Below are positions 54,641 to 64,000 of a DNA stretch of 64,000 nucleotides, piece by piece; position 1 is the stretch's first letter; each line of letters begins with the position of its first letter. The position numbers and the translations under genes were made by a program. The notes under the pieces were generated by a model. That model was given only the letters and a program-made list of their open reading frames with translations. It had not been told where the DNA came from and did no database searches. The DNA comes from Fistulifera solaris (lineage: Eukaryota > Bacillariophyta > Bacillariophyceae > Naviculales > Stauroneidaceae). The stretch lies in assembly GCA_030295235.1 (NCBI GenBank), contig AP026147.1, positions 434,001 through 498,000 on the forward strand, in the 5' to 3' direction.

Positions 54641-56332
54641 TTGAGATCGCTTTTATTGAAGCAGATCAGGTGGATGTAAAATCGGAAACATGGGAACTAT
54701 TTCGAAAGCAAGTAGAGGAAGGACGTATCCTTACCGCGAAGGCGCCGCTGTTCGCCGACACGGCTTTACAGTACGGTGACCATTCTGCAACGAACAAGTT
54801 TATCTTCTTCTATCTGGCAACCATTAGAAGAGAATAAAGCACGATCATTGCATCGGCAAAACCAATACGGATTTTTTGGTTTTTCTAGGGCAAGGAGAAT
54901 TTGATGGAGGCGTTCACAAGAAAAGAAAGGTTAGAGGAGTCAAGAGTGACTATCAAGCGGTAACAGGATTTCAGCAGCCAATCAGTTATTGTGTAGCGAA
55001 AGTGGAATTGCAGGTTCAAATTTACAGCGACCAATCAAAGTGATTATGAGAGTTGAGAACCCAAAGAGGAGATGTCTATTTCTTTGCCGACCGAAAAAGT
55101 TATCACAAAATTCATGGTTAACCAGAATGATCCAAACACGAAGAAGGATCCATAGTATATTTACAGTTTTCACCATGAGCTCCACCAATGCGATCGACGA
55201 ATTGACTGCGCCGCTGCAGAAACAAACTTTGGAAGACACCAAAGAGAAACCGTCTCACCTACCGTCTCCGGAAACGATTCACAGAAGAACTTGACAAGAC
55301 GGGCTTCACAATCTTCAAACCTATTTCTGATCTGGGATTCTTCGAATGGAAACCCGATCTCAAAGGTCATAGTCCGTTCAACAAGGTTTCGGTCGCTGAA
55401 CTGAAGGGGCAGCTCGACGTCAAGGGCACAACCGCCTCTAGTGGAAACTCGATCCATCCGATTTCCTGTTGCACTCTCTTACCTTTCACCGCAAATCTAT
55501 AAGAAGCAGTATCCTTTGTCGAAGATTGTGGGTGTCTACGTTGCCACAAAGATTCGAGGTCTTAAGTTTAAATGAAATTGTTTTTGTGGTTTGGTGGCTC
55601 GACCTTATCAATGTTGGCAGATGAAAATGAAAGTGGGAAAAAATATCTTGTTACAAATATCCCAGGTACTTCCGTAGGTCTTATTGCCAAGGATGACGAA
55701 TATGATTTGAATCTGGCCGAGCCTGGCTTTCAGTTCGAGCGTTGTTACCGGAAAGCGGATTGATGCACGTGACGAACCAGCATTTACTGAACACCTGCAG
55801 TTGATGCAAGTCGGACCGTTTAAAGTTCTCTTTATTGCTGAGACAGATGCCTTGAAAGACGGTGAGCCGGTCAAGTAGCCTGCTCAAATCCCTACTATTT
55901 GGGCATCAAGAAGTGTTTGCAGTGCGTCAGCAGTGGTAGCCCAGTTTTGTGTCATGGAACCAAATATCGTGGATCTACAATTACTTCCATTACGATGAAA
56001 AGTCTCTCTGCGATGTATGAAAGTAACTCGAACAGTTGCGGAAAGCACAGAAGCAAGTAGTCAGTGCTCTTGAGGATTTGAAGGAGCAACTCGAAGACTC
56101 AACTCACTCAGGCGATTCCAAAATCTCGCTCTCGTATACGGGCAAAATTAATATACATGACCAACGGGGACCATCCAAGCTCTTGCCTTCCCTTGATGTT
56201 GTCAAAGAACTGCTTTATGACGTGTGCTACCTGGTAAGCTGCTTCTTCACCAGCAGAAGAGATCCTTACTCAAGAAAGACATCCGGGATAATTAAGTACG
56301 TAATTTGGAACTCTACTATGTCTTTATTTTGA
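54641..56332 (+). pseudogene. Degraded or error-broken coding-like region, family unknown
   Basis: Several protein-like segments occur on + in different frames: SETWELFRKQVEEGRIL near 54690, MSSTNAIDELTAPLQKQTLE at 55177, EELDKTGFTIFKPISDLGFF near 55285, ARDEPAFTEHLQLMQVGPF near 55770, and RKAQKQVVSALEDLKEQLED at 56039. Stops and frame changes separate them. Composition is ordinary for protein, and the pieces keep one strand, which suggests one old or badly sequenced gene (or two). No family is recognised. Confidence 0.4.
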
Positions 56333-56824
56333 TTTGAGTAAGTTTGTCGTTGCTAGGAAATTGAAGTTATGTGGTCAGATCGATCACCATGAAGAATCCA
56401 AATGGCATATAGATTCATGAAATTTACTATAGTCCAGAGTGTTGTCCGTTTTCACCAAGACTGGATTTTTAGTCATGAACACTTTTGCAAATGAATACGA
56501 AATTCTTAGACTACGCGCTAGTAAGTCCTTCTCGAGAGATTTTTCGCACATCAAGCAGCTTCCAAGACACGTTGTATTCTTGAATATGCGATACGATGCT
56601 TGATAACTAAAGCTTTCAAACAAATTTGTACTTCACTACTTCGTATAACACTAAAGTGTCGGCGACCTTTGGTGTGACTGCGGAGTCATGAGTGAGTCGT
56701 CATGATGTTGCGACAAAAGGATTGCATGCACAAAAATTAAAGCGTCTCTGCCATAAGGATGTAATAAACATTAGAATATATCTGGTAAGGTTTCGTTGCG
56801 CTTTTGTCTGTAAAACGATCTCCC
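56333..56824. other. Intergenic, upstream region of the membrane protein gene
   Basis: No supported gene. An in-frame open stretch from 56692 precedes the next gene but lacks coding character. Confidence 0.45.
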
Positions 56825-57954
56825 ATGACTACCGAAAAAGCGGGAAACACGGGGGCATACGACACCGCAAGGATGTAGCATCGACGAAGCAAGCGCAAAT
56901 GCTTCGTCAAATGAACGAGCATCGTCGCGCGGAATCCCAACAACGTAAAATTGTCAATGATTACCAAAATACTGCACTCGTGGGTTTGGCCATCCGATAT
57001 ACTCAATTTCTACTGCTCCTGATGCTGGTGGGTATTGGCTTGATTCTTTACATTTCGCCTTCCTACTTTCTTCGCTTCTATGACGCCCGAACGAAACTGC
57101 CGTTACGAAACTTGATTTTCCTGTTCCCCCGCGACATGAAAGTGAAAGCCAATACGCCCCGATTATTTCGTAATTATGCTTTAAAGACAGAAAGCAATAC
57201 GGCAGTGGTGGAGGCGTTGCAGCGTGTTTCCAAAATTCGTGAGATCGCTACCGATAGTGGCATCTACCGTCAGCCAGTGAATTTGCATGCGTGGGAATTT
57301 GACGATTTCTTTTCGCAACTACCGACACCCGAAAGTCAAGACAATGTTTGCGGCGCCGGTTTTGCTGCGGCGTATCGCAATTTTGCGCACTTGGAACGAG
57401 CACAAACCGATATGATCTTGTTTTGTTTATTAGCTTTGGGGACACATGACGGGATCTTACGCTGGAATACAACCGTTGAACATAGTCTGACACGAGGTCT
57501 CAAAGGGTTAGCGGCACATTCGGAGGGTCGCATTCATTCTTCGTTCCTTTTGTTGCCCATTCTTTCACAAGAGCAATTGGACCGCCAACAGAAACGTCAA
57601 CCGAATGATCCATCGGTGCCTCCGAGCACGCGACTTCCTGTTTTGACAATTTACTGGCTCACTGAACTAGGAAATTCACTCGACCGTATTCCTCAAGACG
57701 AGAATGCCTATCAAGATGCGCTAGGAACATTCCTGTATCAAATCATCCAAGCCGAGCAAAAAGAATCGGGGTCATGGGTCCTTTTGGATGCGGCCTGTAC
57801 AGCACCCCTGCGTGAAGATCATGATGCACAGTTTCGCCGTGTGGCGACCGATTGTCCCGGTGTTCAAAATTGTTGTTCTTGCTATGACACGTCGCTGCAG
57901 CCGTTCTCGATTCCTCGACGTCGAACAGACGAAAAAACAATCTCGTCATCGTAG
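56825..57954 (+). CDS. Single-pass membrane protein of unknown function
   Basis: The ATG at 56825 (MTTEKAGNTG) joins the main frame if the G5 run at 56851-56855 gains one base, giving GIRHRKDVASTKQAQMLRQM; the alternative is an unconvincing upstream extension in the main frame. A charged N-terminus is followed by one strong membrane helix (FLLLLMLVGIGLILYISPSY). The remaining ~270 residues are soluble and include cysteine pairs near the end (CPGVQNCCSCYD), a conserved-looking WNTTVEHSLTRGLKGLAAHS stretch and a polar tail. It is not recognised. The type II-like topology suggests an enzyme-like domain in the ER/Golgi lumen or outside the cell, which is an inference only. Confidence 0.75.
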
Positions 57955-58464
57955 AGAACATCGGACTCCAATCGTTTATAAGTCTTGTTTAATCTGTTTT
58001 CTCGGTTTAGCACATGGGCACCTAGTCTATTTGCTACTAAACTAGAAGACTTTATTTGATATTACTGCAATAAGGATTCCGTGTAATGTTTTGGTTTCAG
58101 TTAGAGGATCGTCGCTAGACTATAGCTACTCCAGTTCGACATAGACTAGACTAGACTAGACTAGTCCATGAGATCTAGCTTTAAAAAAAGAATTCATCAT
58201 AGTGAACTGCGGTGTGTGTCGTGTTTTTTTATTAAAAAAGCGACGACGTATAGAGAAGAATTCGGTTTCATGACTCATCTCAGTCGCGGGATTTCCACAA
58301 CATTTTTTACTTCGCGACGACCACGATGACAGCTGTTTTCTGACTCGGAAAGCGAATTGAAGTGTCATAAGTCATGAACATTTTCATTCTGTTAAAACAA
58401 TGTGTTTTTTATAAAATAAATCTACCTGAAGCTGAATTGATAACGGAGACTATTTTTTGTTACA
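57955..58464. other. Intergenic with (AGACT)n microsatellite and bZIP-type site
   Basis: AGACT is repeated about four times at 58143-58163. A TGACTCA core (ATGACTCAT) lies at 58270-58278, about 190 bp before the next ATG. No gene is supported. Confidence 0.5.
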
Positions 58465-59448
58465 ATGGTGTGCTGCAACAATTCGCATTTTCTTATGGCG
58501 GTTGTTGTGATGTTATACATCTCCACTACCGATGGCTTCCTCGCTCTTTCGCCCTTGATCCAGACTCACAGTCCAGCGAAAATGCTTATCAGTAAACGAC
58601 TTGACCTTACGACGACGTCCGATGATGAAGCACTGGATGCGAAACTGATGCAGATTGCGCAAAGTCTCAAATTGGAGATTTTTGATCTTGACGAAGGAGT
58701 CTTCGGATTCGATTCCCGGGACAATCGATACGGATTGGAAGTCGTCAAGACGAAAGTATCCACCAAGGGCGGCTTGGGACTTGTGCTTACTGAAATGGCG
58801 GGAAATGCGGACGGTCGTGGGCTGGTCTTGATCAGTGAGGTCACTGGTAACGCCGCGAAAGCTTCTCCGCCTATACAAGTGGGAGATGTGTTGATTGGTG
58901 TCATCGCCCCTAGCACAAACTTTCGAGAGAGAACAACAGGCCTAAACTATGATTGCACGATCGAAGCAATAGGACGAGCTAAGGAAGCTGTGACAGATGG
59001 GGTTTTGATGCTGGAGTTAAATCGCCTAGTAAAACGAGCTGAAATCGTAGTGGAGGTTGAAGACAGTGAAGGCAACATTCGAGAAATTCCAACGCTTGCT
59101 GGAGAGAATCTAAGGACGCTCCTTTTACGGAAAGGGATTAAACTTTACGACACCAATACGAGACGTTTTGACATGCCTTTTTCGAAGGGTGATTGTGCCG
59201 GTGAGGGCTTATGCGGAACTTGCTTAGTTGAGGTTCAGGAAGGGGAAGATCTACTTAGCCGCAAGGATAGTCTTGAAGAGTTGATAACAAAAGGGCGCCC
59301 CCTTAGATGGCGAGCTACGTGCCGAACTGTTGTTGGACCAGACAACAAACCGGGTCGCATACGAGTGAGACCGAAACCTCAGACGCAATTTGCCAACGAA
59401 ATCAACCCTGGGGTAAAAGTGTCAATTAGCAAAACTAACTTTCATTAA
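58465..59448 (+). CDS. Plastid-targeted PDZ - [2Fe-2S] ferredoxin fusion protein
   Basis: The 327-residue single-exon product starts with a signal peptide and plastid-type motif (VVVMLYISTTDGFLALSP). Residues ~90-190 form a PDZ-like domain (KGGLGLVLTEMAGN, GLVLISEVTGNAAKASPPIQ, VGDVLIGVI). Residues ~200-310 form a ferredoxin domain with cluster ligands in DCAGEGLCGTCLVEV (C-x5-C-x2-C) and WRATCRTVVG. This ligand pattern and the W-R-x-x-C block resemble the Fe-S subunit PnsB3 (NDF4) of the plant chloroplast NDH complex, from memory. A PDZ domain joined to such a ferredoxin suggests anchoring of an electron carrier to a membrane complex. All four cysteines are present. Confidence 0.88.
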   Translation: MVCCNNSHFLMAVVVMLYISTTDGFLALSPLIQTHSPAKMLISKRLDLTTTSDDEALDAKLMQIAQSLKLEIFDLDEGVFGFDSRDNRYGLEVVKTKVSTKGGLGLVLTEMAGNADGRGLVLISEVTGNAAKASPPIQVGDVLIGVIAPSTNFRERTTGLNYDCTIEAIGRAKEAVTDGVLMLELNRLVKRAEIVVEVEDSEGNIREIPTLAGENLRTLLLRKGIKLYDTNTRRFDMPFSKGDCAGEGLCGTCLVEVQEGEDLLSRKDSLEELITKGRPLRWRATCRTVVGPDNKPGRIRVRPKPQTQFANEINPGVKVSISKTNFH

Positions 59449-59477
59449 AACAATTGCGTTAGCTTTGAACCTGTGAG

Positions 59478-62400
59478 CTATTCTTCGTCTGCGTCACTGG
59501 ATTCGTAGTAAATAACTTTTTTGGAAGAAGGCTCTAGAGCTGGGGAGGTATCCTCGTCATCAGGACTCGCCTCTGCCATCATCTGATTGTACTCATCCTC
59601 AATTTCATCGGCGTTCCCACCCTGTCGATGATGTTCCAATACACTACGAATGAAGTGCATATTTCCGAGACCAGTTGCTGAGTCAGGTGTCCCTACCGAT
59701 TCCCTCCCTTTCGCATCTCGCATTCTTCTATTTAGGATGGGGTTTTGAATTGTTGAGCCCGGGCTCGTATATTGTCTAACTCTTGATGAGCAACTGTTAC
59801 GTTAGCGTCAACTCCTAACTTATCGAGCTCGTCTTGCGTGTAGCCGAGTTGAGACGTATCGTTAATAAAGCCACTAATATCAGCCTCCTCGTCCTCGATA
59901 GCTAAAATATCCTCCTCTTCGCTCAAATCCCCATCCATGTCTTCATCTGAGTCGATGCCTGCTTCTTCGTCGAAAAACCTTCTAACAGCTCTTCTTCGGT
60001 CCATTTTTCCCTGACGAAGCGCGTCATCATGATCCTCATCCTTTTCTTTGCGACGCAAAACACTTGAAGGTGCGAATGGCTCAGGCGCACAGCGCAAATG
60101 ATGGAAGATGTTTCCGTCTACGCGCTTGAGGGCCCCGTCGCACTTCCCACACGAAAGACAGACGATAGCTTGATTGTCAAGTCCTTTATGTCGGAAGTCA
60201 CAGGGATCACATCTCCACTGGTCTTCGTCTCGAAAAGATGCTGGGATGGAATAGCAGGTTGTGTGAACAGCAACGTTACATGCATAGCTACGGCCGTAGC
60301 CATCGCACAAGACGATTGGATCCTCGTCAGGAGAATCACCAGACAAGCAAATTGCACAGACGATCTCTTCTGTTGGCGATTTTGTACAAGAAACTCGCGG
60401 TTCTTGCGTGTTGGTGAGATCGCGCAATGGTGGAGTATCTTTAAGAGTATCATGCGGGGATTGCTCTTTGACAGAAGCATCATCAATGCATTGGGTAGCC
60501 TCGAAAATAGCTCGCCTTTTCCGGTATTTATTTGTTTTCGTGAAGATGATTTTCTCATCAGGTGTACCCAAATTCGATGCAGTGTTTCCGACAACTGATT
60601 GGTCAAGTGCCTGTAATTCTTCACATGGGGGATCTTGTGGAGAGCGTTTCTCGACTGACGCATCCTCTTCACATTGTGTAGCATCAACAATAGCTCGTCG
60701 TTTCTTGTACTTATTCGCTCCCTTGAATACTAGTTGCTCTTCAGGCGTAAGCGATCCCTGCGCAGCATTCTCAATAACTGGATGTTCACTTACGTTCGGA
60801 GTTGGAACACATTGTTGCAAAGTCTTTGTGGTTGTATTTCCTGATCGCTTACTTGTTTCAACAGTTTGATCTGTAGACGAAGCTGAGCACGAAGAAGCAG
60901 GAGACGGCAGACAAAACTCAGATTCTTTGCAAGTCGCTCAGGTGTAGAAGGTACAGTTTTCTTCTCCAGGTCACTGTTTGTAGCGCGATGTTCACTGTCT
61001 TCGTCGCTACTCGATGAACAATCAGACTGGCTGGGTAGAACAAACTCGTCCTCGGGTAGAATGAAGCCATCGTTGGGCTCCGCGATGTCACTGGCCGAAG
61101 TCTGGTAATTGAGTTGGACAATTGCTTCTTCGATAGGACTTTTGACAACCAGCTTTGAGGTAGATTCCTTGTTTGTTTGTAAAGACGAACGCGCGATCTC
61201 TTGATTTTCTCTTTGATCTTCCTCATTTGCTGCCAAATTAAGACCACCAGCCACCATTACACCACTCTCTTTGCGCAAGGGACTGCGTTCATCTGTCGCT
61301 AACTCGACAGGGGCCCTACAAGGATCGATATTTTGAGATTGATATTGTTTGGAGACTCCGTTTGAAGTGATTGCCGGCAGCGCGATGTCCTTCGTTGCCG
61401 CCGGGACAAGGATATCCAAGGAACCAGCACGCTTTACCCGATCGTTAGCCGAGGAAGAGTTTGACTCAAACGCTTTCTGGGTGACGCGAACATTAGTATC
61501 AGTAGCATTCACAGTGAAACTTAAACTGTGAACGGCGGTTTTCGCGACGCTTGCGTATGGGTTTCGCTTAATGTGAGGTTGTGGCTTTGGAACGATTGAT
61601 GTCGGAGCGTCAGGGCTATTCTTCGAGTGTTGGAGCGATTTGTTTTGGCATGCCGATCCAGATATTTCAATGACTTCAGACGCCCCTTGATAAAGATTGT
61701 GTGAACTGAGCTGATATCTTTCGGTACAACGCGACATCGGCCTAAAGCTATCTTGTTCGTGATCTGTAGTCGAATTATGCTTTTTCGTTTCATGAACAAT
61801 GTGAAAATCCACGTAAGCCTCCTCTTCAAGAACTTTCAAAGGAAAGGTCTTGTATTTAAAGTCAGATGGCAGCTTGCTCGGCAGGGATCTACTCTTCTGT
61901 CTTCCCAAGTCGTCGGTACCAACCAGGCTCTCAAAACGATTCAGTATGAGAGAAGTTCTCCCACTCGTATTGTTTCGTTTATCGTTGCGTGAAAATGACA
62001 ATCTCCTCCCTGTAATAAACCTCCTTGATAGATCCTGGGGTATTTTTTCGCACGTGGGATAGTCTGATACAGTGGTTGCCAGCGTAAGCCTTGACATATA
62101 TTCTTGTTGTGATGCTGATAGCTTCCATTCCGAAGACAAGACATTCTCCATTTTGTCATCCAAGCTGGCGTCACGCCCTCTTTTCTTGGCTCCGTCGTGC
62201 CCTTCTACCTGCGAACTACGAAAAGAATTAGACACGGCCATCTTCTTTTCGCAAACGACTGGCCTCGTTGGAAAGAGGGGATCGCCGATGTTGACCTTAA
62301 ACTTGTTGCTTTTCAGCGCGCGGGCCAGCGTCCCTACGGAGTGCTTAGAACTATCGTAAGATTTCTTTTCCTGACCTTCCGAGACTAAGACTACGACACG

Positions 62401-64000
62401 TCCATCGCGTTTTCTACCTGTCCTTCCAATACGCTGGATTGAACGTATGGCTGATCGAACGACATCGTAGTTAACTATCAAGTCAACTTCACCTATATCC
62501 AAACCTGACAGAAACAGCAAGAAAGTGGTTTAGAACCGAAGGATAGGTAAATGCGTAAAAGTAAGGTTTTGTCACGTACCTTCTTCACCAATCGAGGTGC
62601 ACACCAGTACGTTGAACACATCGCTGCGAAACTGGCGAATGACTTCTTGCTGTTCCGCTTGGTTCATGCCCTGGAGCTGCCCTTCTGTTCCTTTTGTACG
62701 GTTGCCTTGTCCAATAAAGTGCCTTGGTCGAATTAATGGCGAACATGCTTGCAGGGTAGAAACGATTTCGGATACCGAGTCTCGAAATTGCGAAAAGACA
62801 ATCGACCGCGATGACCTGCCAATCGCTCGGTCCCTTTCAAAGTGCTCCGTCAAGATCTCTCGTAATTTCATTAGCTTGGGGTTGTTGGCAACTGCATCCT
62901 TTCCATTTTCTACAACATTCCATACTTTGAGAAACTCTTCGGACCGCAAAAGGGTGACATGGGACCCGTTTGCCGAGTACTGAGAAGTCGTTTCATAACG
63001 GAATGCACACATGCCAGTCCGTTGACATGAACTTTGGTGCGCAAATCGCATAAGGTCGTCGCGATATGAAATATACCGGAAAGACTGGTATCCGGAAGAC
63101 GTTCCTGAATCTTTCTCAGCTGATGGGAAGTGATATACTGATAGTCTAAGTTTCCACTCAGGGCACCCCGAGCCCGCAGCCTATCCAACTGTACCAACAA
63201 CAGATCATTCAGCATCCTTTCGACATCTTTCGCGACGCTCACGTTCGGCACCAGAACTTCTTCTACAGCACGGTCGTGAATGTATTTCGCAATGCTCGCA
63301 TCATCTTCGGTTCGCGCCTCAATTTTACTGATTCGCAATACATCAATGACCGCTTGTATGTCTTTAATGGTTTTGCCGGGCGTTGCACTCAATCCGAGCA
63401 GCCGAAATTTGGCATTGGATTCGAATAGTCGATTGACGATGGTAACATACGAGTGATTGCCCGTCGCTCGATGCGCTTCGTCCAGCACCACACACACAAA
63501 GTAGTCGGGATTGCACCGCGATGCTTCCAAATCAAATTGAATGGTTTGAGGAGTACAATAGAAAACTCGTTTTTCGTTCCACAATTCGGCCCTGCGACTG
63601 GCATTGATCTTGCCCGTGAGTACAGCCGTATCTGTTTCGGGAATTCCCATAATATTAAAACAGGCTTGGACTTGCTGATTGACCAACGGCAACGTGGGAG
63701 CCAGAAACAATATTTTCCCTCGAGGGAAGAAGCGATAATAGTTGTACATGACAACCGCCGCGATCAATGTTTTACCCAGGCCCGTGGGTAGTGAAACCAG
63801 TGTGTTCTCATGAATGGCAGCTTCTGAGATTTCCAACTGATAATCTCGTTTCGGAAAGTCGTCATCGACAGGGAAAATCCATTCTTTCGAAGATGCCTGG
63901 TCCAAGGGAACGGGTCCCGGTGTAAACGGAATGGGCTGCCGTTGCTGGTGACTCGTTGGACGAGACGAATTAGTACGGGGCTGAAAAATGGGACAAATGT
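59478..64000 (-). CDS. FANCM: FANCM/Mph1/Hef-type DNA helicase with C-terminal PHD finger (partial at N-terminus; three apparent frameshifts)
   Basis: The frame enters from the right edge (ICPIFQPRTNSSRPTSHQ...) and reaches the helicase core: FPKRDYQLEISEAAIHENTL, Walker A LPTGLGKT (about 63770-63790), LFLAPTLPLVNQQV, DEAH in VVLDEAHRATGNH (about 63470) and LLGLSATPGKT. Domain 2 has RSIVFSQFRDSVSEIV, a GT-AG intron at 62505-62579 joining TSIGEEG to LDIGEVDLIVNYD, and RSIQRIGRTGRKRDG. A long disordered middle follows. Then come two copies of an NKYKKRRAI / NKYRKRRAI motif and a PHD-type cysteine cluster (CAICLSGD, VLCDGYGRSYACNVAVHTTC, WRCDPCDF, CLSCGKC, HHLRC; about 60060-60365). Shifts at CCC 62965-62967, TTT 60926-60928 and TTTT 59743-59746 are mended by one base each. 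FANCM remodels stalled forks and limits crossovers. Confidence 0.88.

Overview
The window looks like nuclear DNA of a diatom or a close photosynthetic stramenopile. Several proteins start with a signal peptide followed by a plastid-type A-F cleavage motif (aspartokinase, sigma factor, lumenal proteins, PDZ-ferredoxin). Introns are short (60-97 nt, GT-AG), genes are closely packed on both strands, there is a divergent HSF-type factor, and a Ty1/copia retrotransposon is present. The species cannot be fixed from the sequence alone.

Layout. 1-6.2 kb: end of a mitochondrial carrier, plastid aspartokinase, membrane-anchored thioredoxin-like protein (-), ubiquitin-L40, and a DUF6824-like protein. 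6.8-13.5 kb: a nearly intact, young copia element with 213-bp LTRs, inserted just upstream of a mitochondrial [2Fe-2S] ferredoxin. 14-20.8 kb: ABC-F ATPase (-), zinc-ribbon microprotein, gamma-glutamyl hydrolase (-), HSF, and membrane parvulin (-). 21.2-22.4 kb: a ~210-bp satellite array. 22.7-30 kb: aspartic protease, MPC-like carrier, plastid sigma factor (-), ribosomal protein L17 (-), ubiquilin-like protein, and a lumenal protein. 30.4-39.9 kb: two related secreted proteins (one with LRRs), F-box/beta-helix protein (-), Rev7-like HORMA protein, actin capping protein alpha (-), and a lumenal protein. 40-53 kb: importin alpha (-), choline-transporter-like protein, ornithine decarboxylase (-), a ~1180-residue coiled-coil protein, and a two-lobed retropepsin-like protein (-). 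53-56.8 kb: gene-poor, with a 33-bp tandem repeat and a degraded coding-like stretch. 56.8-64 kb: unknown membrane protein, PDZ-ferredoxin fusion, and a FANCM-type helicase carrying a PHD finger (-), cut by the right edge.

The genes do not form one pathway. Shared themes are plastid function (aspartate-family amino acids, plastid transcription, thylakoid lumen, ferredoxin), protein turnover (ubiquitin-L40, UBL protein, F-box) and genome maintenance (Rev7, FANCM).

A technical point governs interpretation. Many well-conserved genes, including L17, importantly ABC-F, ODC and FANCM, are broken by single-base shifts, mostly at homopolymers. This pattern fits uncorrected sequencing indels better than gene decay, so these loci are annotated as single genes across the shifts.
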